64,000 nt of DNA from contig CAUYUJ010013891.1 of NCBI GenBank assembly GCA_963575745.1, positions 48,900 to 112,899 of the forward strand, given 5' to 3'. Below are positions 11,863 to 21,807 of the stretch, piece by piece. The notes below the pieces were generated by a model. The model was not told where the DNA came from. It did no database searches and worked only from the letters and a program-made list of their open reading frames with translations. This DNA comes from Prorocentrum cordatum. Lineage: Eukaryota; Sar; Dinophyceae; Prorocentrales; Prorocentraceae. Positions within the stretch are counted from its first letter, which is position 1. Each line of letters starts with the position of its first letter. The position numbers were made by a program, and so were the translations under genes.

Positions 11863-12965
11863 ATGGAAATGTGGTATGCAGAACTACAAGAGGAAAGGGA
11901 ACTGCCAGAGGCAACTCCACCAGAGGACCTCTTGACCATACGTACACAGGTGGTTCCATATCAAACTGCGTTGATCACTGTAGCTGATGAACAGCGGGGG
12001 CACCTGCCGAAGAGGGGGCGCACTCACGACTCCGACACCGAGGAGACGTACTACGTCCCAATGTGTACCATGGTCGAAGACGATTGCTATGGACTGGACT
12101 CAGACGAAAATTGTCAACATGTCGAACTCTGCTTTACGGCGGAAATGTCAAAGGTAGTCCTGGCCGAACAACAGATGATGCTAGAGGTCGGCCGTGTGAC
12201 CACTATGCGAGTATACGTTACCGCCGCTGCAAAGCGTGCTGCGGTTGTTCAGGAAGACGACCTCCTCGCGAAGGCTGACGTCCAGGCGAATCCCGATGAA
12301 GTATCGAACGCCCTCTACTCTGATCTCAAGACATGGTTCGACAACAAGTGTTTCAAGATGCAAGATGTAGCTAAATCGTCGAACCTCATGACTTCGAGAT
12401 GCGTGTGCAAGCTGAAGCTCGTGAAGAACGAGAAGGGCCAGATGGAACGTGCCATCATATTAAACCTGGTACTCCGAGGTTTCGTGGACCTTGAAGCCCT
12501 CGACGTAGAAACCTTTTCGGGGGCGGCGCGACGGTCAAGTCAGAGGCTACTCGCCAGCGCGGCAGCGCGCAAGAAGCAATGGGTCATTGCTCCCCTCGAC
12601 ATCAACGTGGCCTTCTGGAATGGTTCATCCTATTAGAAACTTGCTGAGGCTACCGGTGAAAAGGAACGTGTGGCGTGTTTGACTCTGCCGCCAGGATTGG
12701 CTAGAGTGCTTCGAACTCTCTCAGGATTCGAACGCGACGACGAGCCAAAGCACTGCCTGCAGTGCTTTGAACCAGGCACGGGCACCAAAGACGCACCGCG
12801 GGCTTTCTCACTGAAGCTCAGAAGGACCAGAGGTTTCGGTCTCCGACCCATGTCCTACGATGAGGAGTCGAGACGAGCAACAACTTGCTCGCGGCCAAAC
12901 AGGTTGATGATACCAATATGTCCTGTACTGAGGACGCCATTGACAAGTATGTCAAGTGCGTAGAA
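11863..12965 (+). pseudogene. Copia polyprotein fragment: reverse transcriptase
   Basis: The first part contains the RT entry region (FDNKCFKMQDV) and palm motif A as LDINVAFWNG (about 12,595-12,625). A TAG follows at about 12,634, where the same frame then reads KLAEATGEKERV, so this is a simple nonsense mutation. Downstream is CLQCFEPGTGTKDAPRAFS (motif B region). After a frame change comes KQVDDTNM (about 12,900-12,920), the YVDD box with Tyr replaced by Gln. Dead copy. Confidence 0.8.
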
Positions 12966-13011
12966 AACACCTCTGGTAAGTGTAAACTCAACGAGCGCGC
13001 GCGCACCAGCC

Positions 13012-13952
13012 GTGCTGTTAGATGCCAAGGATGTGGACGGTAATGTCACTTTGTGCCAATATGCATACATTAAACAGCTCCGTCCTATGCAACATCCTGA
13101 ACTTACCGGCGCCGACGCCGGCGCTCAGGCATCCAAGATGGTTGCAGACATGTTCGTCAGCCTCGGGGGCGCGCTGGCGCATGCATTTATCGCCCAGGTG
13201 TGGTTGATGGTGTGTTGTATTTCTACAACGTGTCCAAGAACCGACCAGCATCTAAGGGCGACGACTGAGCGCGATCGCGAGGAAGCTGCGGGCCTGCCCG
13301 AAGAAGATCGCCTACCTGGCGATGGCTCCTATGGGCGAAGTCGACCTGCACAGCGACCCAGGATGCCGACGCCTGAGTGGAGACGCCGACGAAGACGTCA
13401 AAGGCCAAGTATTCGCGAGGCAAGCCTGCTACGACGTGGAAACACGTCATCCGGGAAACCTGTCGTTCACTTGATCGATGCGCACTGCAAGTCTCGCCGC
13501 TTGCAGGTTCGCTCGAGTTATTCAGCAGAGACACTTGCAGCAGCCCGTACTTTGGAGGACTGTCATCCCGCGATTGCGACTCTGCGCGAGCTCCACGCAG
13601 GTCCGCTCACGCCCACTCAGTTGAAATATATACTTGAGATGGGTGGCCTGAGCATCGAGGTCACTTTGACCATATATTCTTTAAGTCCTGGTCAAGCACA
13701 GACTTGAAGAAGCCGACTAAGTGTACCCTTTTAGGGCGCATCAGTTGGATACGACAGATGATGGAGCGTGGAATCATACACAGCATGCAGTGGTGCGACA
13801 CCCGCCACATGACCGCGGATGGTCACACCAAGGGGGGCATCGACAGAGAAATGCTCCTACAAGTCATGGGAGGTATACAGGCCTTCAAACATGACCTCAA
13901 GAGTCAGACTCCATATAGGGCTGGCCGGACATCTAGTTCTGACGCCGCCTGA
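13012..13952 (+). pseudogene. Copia polyprotein fragment: connection and RNase H
   Basis: The frame from 13,012 gives IKQLRPMQHPELTG and MVADMFVSLGGALAHA, the connection region after copia RT. Further frames give SYSAETLAAA (about 13,515-13,545, the Glu-bearing helix of RNase H). From 13,704 comes QWCDTRHMTADGHTKGGIDR (13,787-13,846), the terminal Asp region of copia RNase H. The frame closes at 13,952. At least two frame changes lie between these blocks. Confidence 0.7.
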
Positions 13953-13959
13953 GGAGTAC

Positions 13960-14340
13960 TCCATGTACAGAACTGTACAAGCAAGGCAACTTGCGAGCGG
14001 GTCCACCATCTGGCCCGCTCCCTTTTCTGTCCTTGTGTATATCGGCTGCTGTGCCTGCTGTGTAGGGGCGACGGGCTCACGCTTCGTCTCCCTCCCTCCC
14101 GACTCTAAAACGAGCTGAGGGACGTAAGGGGTGGAAGCGAGCGTGCGCCCGCGGCCGCGTCGGCAAAAGCGGCCGGCCGCCCAAATATGATTGTGCTTCA
14201 CCGCGAGGCACGCAATCGCTATCGAGACCAAACGGATCTTCCTATTGCTTATGATGGCAAACCTTCTCCTAGTGGGACTATCGCTACTACGGTACAACAG
14301 AGCAGGAACTTGGCTTCGCCCAGGGCGAAGCTGTTGACTG
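13960..14340. other. Unassigned spacer after the copia remnant
   Basis: GC-rich sequence with no recognised domain, no polypurine tract followed by an LTR, and no match to the left flank of the copia element. It could be the 3' untranslated part of the element or host DNA. Confidence 0.3.
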
Positions 14341-14885
14341 GGCCTCCCAGCCCCCTTCAAACTTCTCGGGCCGTCTTGGGGCCCTCTTGGGGCCGTCTTG
14401 GACGCCACTTGGGCCGTCATGGGGCCCTTTTGTGGGCCTCTTGGGCGATCTTGGGAGCCTTCTTGGGCCGTCGGAAAACCGAACAGGCGCAAATACCACA
14501 ATCCCTCAAGAACGAAAAGCAAATCAATGATTTTGGCCCTGTCGGGCCTCCCTGGAGGACGTCTTGAGGGTTCTTGGGCCGTCTCGGAGGCCTCTTGCGG
14601 GCCTGTTGGGACGTCGTAAACCATCTTGGGGCCGTTTTTGCCGTCTTGGAGGCCAGCTTGGGCCGTCTTGGAGACGTCTTTGGAAACCATCCTGGGCCAT
14701 CGGGGCCGTCTTGGACGCCATCTTGGACCAACAGGAGGAAACAGAGACACGACGGACGCGTTTTTGATATCCTTTTCCGGGTGGCCGGCGGGGCGGGCCG
14801 AAACCCCAGGGGGAGTTCTTGTGGAAAAAGAACCAAAACCAAAAACCATAACCGCAGAGGGTTTCTAATGATGCCCCCCCTAAGC
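14341..14885 (+). repeat. Family R copy
   Basis: GGCC-TCTTGG words run from about 14,355 and are interrupted by the GGGCCGTCGGAAAACCGA block and an A-rich stretch (14,470-14,530). They end in the family tail GGTGGCCGGCGGGGCGGGCCG (about 14,776). The organisation is the same as in the copies at 540-1,030 and 31,760-32,470. Confidence 0.75.
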
Positions 14886-14894
14886 TTTCGGCGG

Positions 14895-15122
14895 GGAATA
14901 GAAACTCGTCCGTCCTCCTCCTCGTTCCCCTCCCTCCTCCTTCCCCCTCCGTCCTCCTCCTCCTTTTCCTCCTCCTCCTCCTCCTCCTCCTCCTCCTCCC
15001 CCTCCTCTTCCTCCTCCTCCTCCTCCTCCTCTCCTCCTCCTCCTCCTCCCTCCTCCTCCTCCTCCCCTCCTTCCCCTCCTCCTCCTCCTCCTCCTCCTCC
15101 TCCTCCTCCTCCTCCTCCTCCC
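14895..15122 (+). repeat. Polypyrimidine tract, CTC/TCC trinucleotides
   Basis: About 225 bases of almost pure C and T, mostly (CTC)n, with a pure run at about 15,076-15,120. ORFs through it (Ser/Pro or Glu/Arg/Gly homopolymers) are open in every frame and are not treated as genes. Confidence 0.9.
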
Positions 15123-15193
15123 CTCTGTTCTGGGCTCCGTTTCGTAGACTCGAGGAGCAGTGCGCGCAGCAGCGGTGGCGGTGGTGTGTCGGA

Positions 15194-15262
15194 GAGGAGG
15201 AGGAGGAGGAGGAGGAGGAGGAGGAGGAGGAGGAGGAGGAGGAGGAGGAGGAGGAGGAGGCC
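15194..15262 (+). repeat. (GGA)n tract complementary to the upstream polypyrimidine tract
   Basis: About 65 bases of uninterrupted GGA lie 74 bases downstream of a pure CTC run of about 45 bases on the same strand. The two can pair as a long hairpin stem, and either can form triplex or G-rich structures. Confidence 0.9.
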
Positions 15263-15439
15263 GCCAGGCGTTGAGCGACGGGATTTTTGAGCACTTCTCA
15301 TGCCGTTTCATGCATCCGCCGACGAGAATAACTCATTTTCAACTATTGTCGGGGTCCCACTCCGTCAATAAACCGGTGGACACATTATTTGTTTTCCCAT
15401 TATTTCCCGGGGGTTTGTTGAAGACCTTTTTGGGGTTAT

Positions 15440-16120
15440 AATTTGGCACGCCATGCACCCCTTTGATACATCAGAAGTGGGCGGCGGATCTAATAGCTTT
15501 CGGCCCATCCCGTCACCGTGCTCGGGCTGTCGGTCACAGGCCTCTAGGATGATTGTTGGGATGTCGCGGGAGGCCTCTCTGCGGCCTCGTAGAGGCAGCT
15601 CTGAGGCCTTTGGGGCGTCTCGGGGCAGCCTCCTGGGGGCATCCTTGGACGGAAGCTCGAATTATCGGTTCGGGCTCCCACTTTTTGGCCCCTCTGAGGG
15701 CCGTCTTGGGGCTCTGCCGTCTTGGGCGCCTCTGAAAGTCTCTTAGGCCGTCTTGGGGCACTCTTGGGCGGCCCTCTTGGAGGCCTCTTGGGGCGGTCTT
15801 TGGGGCCTCGTGGGCCTTCTTAGAGCGTCGGAAGCTCGAAACATGGTGAAACCCAAAGACATTGATAAACCTGTCGGGGCCCTCTTGGAAGGCTTTTGGG
15901 GTGTCTGGAAGGCTATGTTAGGCTGTCTCAGGGCCATCTTGGGGGTCTTGGACCGATCGTGTAGCGATTCGGGGCACCCTTGGACCGTACTGAGGGCCTC
16001 AAGGGCCACTCTTGGCTTGTCTTGGGGCCCTCCTGGTGCCGAAAATGTAGCACAACAACACTTGCCACGCTCAACATATTCCAAGAATTTAGGGTCGGGG
16101 TCCCTCAATAGTCTTCAGCA
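15440..16120 (+). repeat. Family R copy, divergent
   Basis: The copy begins with a degenerate tail (TTTGGCACGCCATGCACCCC, then AAGTGGGCGGCGGAT at about 15,475) and continues with GGCC/TCTTGG words to about 16,030. An embedded block (AGAGCGTCGGAAGCTCGAAACATGG, 15,820) corresponds to the GTCGGAAGGCCGA block of other copies. More diverged than the 5' copies, so probably older. Confidence 0.65.
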
Positions 16121-16252
16121 TCGAGGACTGAGGCTTGGTGAATTGAGAAAGAGACCTGAGGACCCTCCCTCTCGTCGTGCCCGACGGCACGGTGGTGGAT
16201 AGTGGGAGGTGTCGGCGCTGTTTTGAAAACTTTTGGGAGTATCATTCGGGTT

Positions 16253-16444
16253 GACCCCAAAGGGTGTCCAGCGACAAGGGGTTGGTGCAACAGATTTGGG
16301 GCCACATATTTGTGGAGTTGCAATAGATTTCGGGCGTGCAAGACATTCCTGGGCGCAACACAATTCTCTGGCGCAGTACATTTGCAATACAATTGCCCCA
16401 AATCTATTGCACCACCCCCTTTCAGCTGGACCCCCTTTGGGGTC
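16253..16444. mobile_element. Foldback (MITE-like) element with 50-bp inverted repeats
   Basis: The left arm (16,253-16,302, starting GACCCCAAAGGG) and right arm (16,395-16,444, ending CCCTTTGGGGTC) are inverted repeats. I count about 6 mismatches in 50 positions. The loop is about 92 bases and is richer in A/T than the flanks. No ORF lies inside. No target duplication could be fixed by eye. Confidence 0.8.
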
Positions 16445-16526
16445 GCAAGGAATCGTGCGACGACGTCGGGCATTCAGCAAGCACCTTGACTTCGGAGGTA
16501 TTGTTGAACGCTTTGTCTCCCTCTCA

Positions 16527-16835
16527 GAGCGCGGAGCTGGCGTAACTTGTATGAGAATCTGGCCTTGGGAGCGCGAGCCTGGCGTAATCCACAAAGGATT
16601 CTGGCCTGGGGAGCGCGAATCTGGCGTATTGTGCGAGGGATTCTTGCTTCGGGACTGCGTGCTCGGAGTAATTTGGGGTTCCGGTTTCGGGAGCACCAAT
16701 CTGGTGTCATGTCAAAGGAATTCTGGCCTCGGGAGCGCGAATCTGGGGAAAATCCACTAAGTTTTCTGTCCTCGGGAGCTCGATTCCAGTGTAATTGACC
16801 AAGGATTCTGGTCACGGGGGTGCGAACTCGGAGTG
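16527..16835 (+). repeat. Tandem array, 42-bp unit, about seven copies
   Basis: Units begin GGGAGCGCGAATCTGGCGTA and contain AAAGGATTCTGGCCT. Clear copies start near 16,568 and 16,610, and divergent ones continue to about 16,830. Because 42 is a multiple of three, ORFs run through it on both strands; I regard them as incidental. Confidence 0.75.
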
Positions 16836-16839
16836 GGTG

Positions 16840-18055
16840 TTAGGGATATTGCCTCGACGAGGGTCGGTACCAATCGTTGCAATGTTTCTTGGGGCCACGT
16901 TGGCGTCCCGTGACGGCCTTTGGATGTCCATGGGGGACGAATTGCGTGAGGCAGGGCAGGCAGGCAAGAGCCGCGCCCTCACGGCGCATCGGCAGAAACA
17001 GGAATGCTGAAGACATATTTGAAAATTCATGCAGGAAGATATGCGTGCAGACACCGAGCCAATACAGTGCCTCGGGCAGCAAGCGCCGGACTTTTCGTTC
17101 CGGAGCCGCGCGAGGGAGAGCTGCATCTTTACTCAGGGAAACGAGAGGGGTGAGCAGGGAGGAGGTGAGGGAAAAAGAGGACGAGGGGGGGAGGGAGAAA
17201 CTATGGGCAGCTCGAGACAAAGCTGCGAATATCAGGGGCGGGACCTCTAAGAAAGCGCAACATGGAAAATCCTTACTTTCGATGGTGCTTTGCGGATGCT
17301 CAACGCAATCCTGGTTACAGCTCCAGTCAGGACGTCACGGACTTCTCGGACATGGATTGATTCAGGTTCTCCTTGAGCGCGTGCGCCTATCCTTAGCTTG
17401 CAGGTTGTCTGTTCGGAGCGTCCTATCGCTGTGTGTCGTATCGCTAACCTTGATCACCATACATAATTTCGAGCACTAAGGAGGCACCGGAGCTGTAGGG
17501 TTTTCACGTGTCGGGCCCTGGGAGGCGATACTCGATCGACACTGCGCTAGCGTGTCGAGCATACACTGTTCCGATATTTCTCGGGTCCTCGAACTTTGTT
17601 CCGGGATGTGGTCCTCAAGTGCGACGAGAACAACATCAATTATCGGCAGTCTTCTTCTACGGCCTTGCGCCAATCACTTGGGGCTCCCTGAAAGATGGAG
17701 TGCAGGCGATCTGGATCATCTCCCGCCGCCTGTAATCCACTTGCAGGTGCGGGCGCCCCCTGGCGCGAGCAATGTCCCAATCTTTTGGCAGCGTGTCGGC
17801 TGCCGCTCATGTCTCAATGACCGTGCTCCTTGGAACGCTCTCTGGACAGGCTGCTGCAAGTTTACCATGAAGTAAAAGTTGACGTCGTATTACAAGTGCA
17901 GACAAAAGGTTTGGCGTCTGCCGTTGATCTCATTGTGGCATTGTTTTCCGTGAAAAGTACGCTGTCGGAATTTTGTGATAAGTCGAGTTTCAGTAACATT
18001 TTATTTTCCAGCCCCTACATCAGCTGTGAATATATGCAGACATTCAAAACCTTTG
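16840..18055. other. No recognisable gene
   Basis: Mixed-composition sequence. ORFs up to 200 codons occur but none contains a motif I can place. A purine-rich patch lies at 17,140-17,205. The minus strand of 17.5-17.9 kb might be a distant 3' part of the LINE remnant at 18.06-19.67 kb, but I could not support that with motifs. Confidence 0.3.
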
Positions 18056-18059
18056 TTTA

Positions 18060-19670
18060 CGTTGTTTGCTGATGCTGGCGTGGTTACATGCAGTGCACAT
18101 CTTTTCGAATACCCCTTCTGCTTCCCCATGCCTTCGTGCCACCTCAGTTTTAGGATTCCCGTCAGCGCTCAAACACTCTTCCAATGTACATTACGTGGTC
18201 CTTGCGTTCGATCAGATTGTCTTCCAGGCCTGCAACATTCGTTTCTGAGCGGATTCCCAAAAAACATGGTTTCCGATGCGGTGAGCTCCAAATCAAATGC
18301 TCTCCCGGCTTGTATAAGAGCATCCAGATGAAGTTGAGAGTCGTCTGGCTCGTGGCTACAAACGTTGTCCCGCCGACATAGAAACCATCCTTGATGACCG
18401 CCTATTTGTTTGAACGGTTATCGTAAGCAGACCTCTCAAGCTTTTTGGTCGACCGCCTCCATAAGCACTGACATGACGATGCTGAACAGATACGGTGATG
18501 ATGGGCGTCCCTGCGCTATGTCCGCAGCCTGGGCTCTAGCGGTAGCGGTTGAGGTCTCATCTTTGACAGCGAACTTTCTGCTCGGGTGGATCGCTTGCAC
18601 CATGTCGACCATGGCCGGGGGCACGCAGAGGCGGCGGAGAGCAAGTATGAAGCCTTTTGGTTTGATTCTGCCGAATTCATCAGTCCAATCCAGTGCTACC
18701 GGGAACAAGCTCCCTTCTTTATCTTCCGTAGTTGCGTCGATGATCTGGCGCGCCAAGAACAACGCGTCAGTCGTGCTTCGTCCGGGGCGGGATCCATATT
18801 GAAATTCCCTCAACGGTTTCTCCACCCCGCCAAGCTTTAATATCTGCGAGTGCAAGATCGTATTTGCCAGTGAATACTTTTGTATCTAACATCAAGAAGC
18901 GATATCGGTTTGTAAATATTAGGCTGTGAGGTGTCATTTTGTTTGGAAGTATCAGCAATGATCGTCTCCCTTTATTGCTATTCGGGTATGTCTTTCTGTT
19001 GCCAGCATGTGTTGCATAGGTCCAAGAGGATCCCAAGTGCCGCATCACTTTGCCATAGCGCTTGCCACACATCCGGCAGCACGCCGTCGCTGGCAGCACG
19101 ACTTCTGCTTTGAACAGATTTCGAAACCGACCAGTCTGCGTAGACCAGCCTTCCTTCAGAGACCAGATGGTTCCCCCAAAACCGTGTTCGATTGAATCTT
19201 CTGGCCATTTCTTTCGGTCCGCCCGCGCTGAGGATTGGATTTGTTTGTTCAGTCTCCTGACCTCGTCATTGTCGCAATCGCGCTGTCTACGAAGGTTCCT
19301 CTGTTCGAAAAAATTGCAGCGTCCGCTGCGTGATCCATGGTTTGTGCGGGGTTGTGGCGAGAGCCGGTATATTTTCTTTTGCTGGTTTTCTTTGGGCCAG
19401 CGGAACTCCGATTCCCATGCGTTGGCGATGGCCGAAGCGGCTGCTGGAATGCCCAAGCGCTCTTTGCCCGCAAACGCCGCCGCCACGCAGACGAGGACAT
19501 GGCTGCTCTGGGGCCACCTTGTGGCCACCTCCGACACGCATGGGCTGGAAGGCGATACCGCTGCATGGAGGTGCCCTGGCGATTCTACAGCCTTGCTTAG
19601 CTCAGGCACCAGCTCTGGAGCAGGCGTTGGCATCGTCATGAAGAACACCTTCCTCAAGAAGTTCACACAG
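18060..19670 (-). pseudogene. LINE-type reverse transcriptase remnant (minus strand)
   Basis: Reading the minus strand from about 19,670, the frames give RRLNKQIQSSARADRKKW (about 19,225-19,250), the helical linker before RT in dinoflagellate LINEs, then LCNTCWQQKDIPE (about 18,980-19,020). They continue with FQYGSRPGRSTTDALF (about 18,755-18,800), VALDWTDEFGRI (palm motif A region with Asp) and QGRPSSPYLFSIVM (motif B region, about 18,480-18,520). A degenerate YADD-like YVGG/TTFVA reading follows near 18,340-18,380. At least three frame changes and loss of the Asp-Asp box mark it as dead. Confidence 0.75.
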
Positions 19671-20099
19671 TAACCGCACCTTGCTGGTCACAGGTGGTGC
19701 CGGGCAGATCTGGCTGTTTGCGGCTTCGTGGTGCAGATGGCGATCTCGACATCCATGTGGTCTATTTCGGGAGTGGCGTCGATGGCATGGTTGTGCAGCG
19801 CGGTGGCCAGGCCCCCGCAGGTTGGGATGATAGCGTCCTCCAACAGCGTCGCCGCATGCGTCGTGACCTCGCTGTGGTCGTTGCGCCTCGCACCGAGGTT
19901 TTGTCTCTTGCGTTCGGTGAATTCAAGGGGGGTTTTCGGCCAGAGGACAGACAATCCAAAGGCGGCAGTCCAAGGCGGGCGCTTCTTTCACGGGGCGAGC
20001 GGACGCGGCAGAGGAGAGGGAGGCTAACGCGGAGCTTTGGCAGCCGCGCGGCCTTCACGAGCTAAGGCAGGACCAGGCATCGCACGCGAACGCGATGTC

Positions 20100-21255
20100 T
20101 TGGAGAGCGCTTGGACCGCATTTGTTGGAGCGCCCCCTTGGACAACCAACTGGGCAAAGTACATGAATTCAGTGCTCTGGAATGGTTTCTGGCGCTATCC
20201 ACCATGAAAAGGCGTTCGACACAGTCGAACACGCTGCACTGTTGGCAGACCTGGCGTACCAGGGAGTCCCGATCGCATACATCGATGTGTTGAAGCGCCT
20301 CTACGCAAGGCAAACAGCCACTGTGATCGCTGGCGAGAGAAGTAGACCCTTCGATATTTCGCGGGGCATGAAACAGGGGGGTCCGATACATTCTTCTTAT
20401 TTCATCGTGGTCCTGGGAGCTATATTCCAGAAGTTGAAGGCACGCTGGAACAGGCTGAGTAGCAAGCGCACTGGAATGCATCATGGGTTAGTGGTGGATG
20501 ACCCCGACGTTCCCCGACAAATCTGCGCTTCGCCGATGATGTGTTCGTTCTTTCTGGATGCAAAAGGGACGTCTCTAGAATGATCGCGGATTTGGAGGCG
20601 GAGGCCAAGAAATACGGCCTGAAGGTCCATATGGGCAAGACAGTGATACTGTCCAATGCATCTGGCCGGCTGCCACGTGTAAAGCGCGGCGTGCACAATG
20701 TGAGAGTGATCCAGCACGGCTAGTCAGATCAGTATTTTGGCACAAATTTCTCTGGATGACGTCCACGGGGCAGAATTTGGCAACCGGCTCGCTTCCGGAT
20801 GGGCTGCGTTCCGCGCCTTGAACGATTTGTTGTGCAACAAGCTCTACCGTATCCGCCGTCGTCTAAGATTGCTCAAAGCATGCGTGCCGCCCTGCGTTCT
20901 GAATGCCTCCAGCGCGTGGGCGCTCGCAGCGGCCCAGGAGCGAACGCTTCGATCCGCTCGGCGCCGGATGCTGAAACAGATGGCGGGAGTTCGACGGTTA
21001 TTTGACGAAGACTGGGCTGATTACATACGGCGTTCCACGCGCTCCAGTATGCAGCTTGCTGGGTGAAGCGGCGCGGGCGATTGGGTGTCTATGTTCTGGA
21101 AAAGGCGATTGGACATTAGCAGGCGAGCATTCTTCGCCCACCAACCGCAGATGGAACGCGAAACCTGTTGGTGTTGATTGGGTGCAGTGGTTTCGGGCGA
21201 ACGCGAGGATAAGCGCGGGCCGCCCGCGGGAAAGGTGGACAGACGTGTACCTGTT
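20100..21255 (+). pseudogene. LINE-type reverse transcriptase remnant (plus strand)
   Basis: The frame at 20,182 gives HHEKAFDTVEH (motif A region, with the first Asp of A.D.EKAFD missing), SRPFDISRGMKQGGP (motif B region) and a frame change into LRFADDVFVLS. The catalytic FADD box lies at 20,529-20,540. Downstream, KYGLKVHMGKTVILS, a TAG near 20,723 and LKACVPPCVLNASSAWAL form the thumb-like region. GRPRERWTDVY near 21,220-21,250 is the usual C-terminal end of such LINEs. It retains a full Asp-Asp box but has frame changes and a stop, so it is inactive. Confidence 0.8.
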
Positions 21256-21602
21256 TGAAATTCCTGTTCTCCCGTTTCCCATGCCGCCGCTGCCGTTGTT
21301 GCTGTGCTGCTGTTGCCCCCCTCCGCCGTCCGTGCGTTCGCCGTTCTTTTGCCCTGCTGCCTCTCTCTCGCTTGCTTCGTTGCCTCTTCCTCCGCGCTGC
21401 TCTCTGCTCGGTCTGCTCTGCTGCTTGTCCCCCCCGTCCTCGTCCATCGGCCCCCCGCGTCCTCCTGCCGTCCGCTTTCTCTCCCTGCCGCTGCTGCTGC
21501 CGATCGCGCTCTTAACCGGGCGTCTGGCGCGCGGCGTCTGTCACGCCACGCAGTGGTAATATTTCTCCATCTCGCACAGCTGTTTCGCAGTTTCTCACAC
21601 CC
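21256..21602. other. Pyrimidine-rich stretch between LINE end and foldback element
   Basis: C/T-rich sequence (Cys/Leu/Pro/Arg-coding in several frames) with no motif. It probably represents the 3' tail of the preceding LINE or intergenic DNA. No poly(A) or short repeat end was recognised. Confidence 0.35.
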
Positions 21603-21760
21603 ACCAAATCACCCCAACCCAACCCGAAGGCCCAAATTTATTCTCGATTTCCAGTGTGGGGGGGTCGGGGAATATTAAAAAAACGCATGGAATCCGTACC
21701 CCCCCCAACCCGAAATTCGGGTCAAATTCGGGTCTTTGGGTTGGGTTGGGGTGGTCTGGT
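21603..21760. mobile_element. Foldback (MITE-like) element with about 31-bp inverted repeats
   Basis: The left arm (21,603-21,633, containing CACCCCAACCCAACCC) and right arm (21,730-21,760, containing GGGTTGGGTTGGGGTG) pair over 31 positions with 4 mismatches by my count. The loop (about 96 bases) includes AACCCGAAATTCGGGT, itself a short inverted repeat. The element lies exactly between two LINE remnants. Confidence 0.7.
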
Positions 21761-21807
21761 AGGTAGTCAGTTTCACGCTTGAAGATTCTTCTCGCACCTC
21801 GCCGGTA

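Larger units (their letters stand above)
5640..13960 (+). mobile_element. Degenerate Ty1/copia-like retrotransposon
   Basis: Plus-strand fragments occur in the order aspartic protease, linker, methyltransferase-like block, Cys/His block, integrase, reverse transcriptase, RNase H, which is the copia order (integrase before RT). Each block is recognisable, but the frame changes many times and in-frame stops are present (for example TAG near 12,634), so the copy is dead. No long terminal repeat was seen between 5.3 and 6.0 kb or between 13.9 and 14.3 kb. The left side abuts a family R copy, so the element may be 5'-truncated or inserted into that repeat. Confidence 0.85.

Noticed and set aside
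5640-14340. LTR pair for the copia element
   Set aside because: No repeated sequence was seen between the left and right flanks by eye; the element appears truncated or its ends are too decayed.
14417-15311. Long Glu/Gly/Arg and Ser/Pro ORFs
   Set aside because: Translation of CTC/GGA microsatellites.
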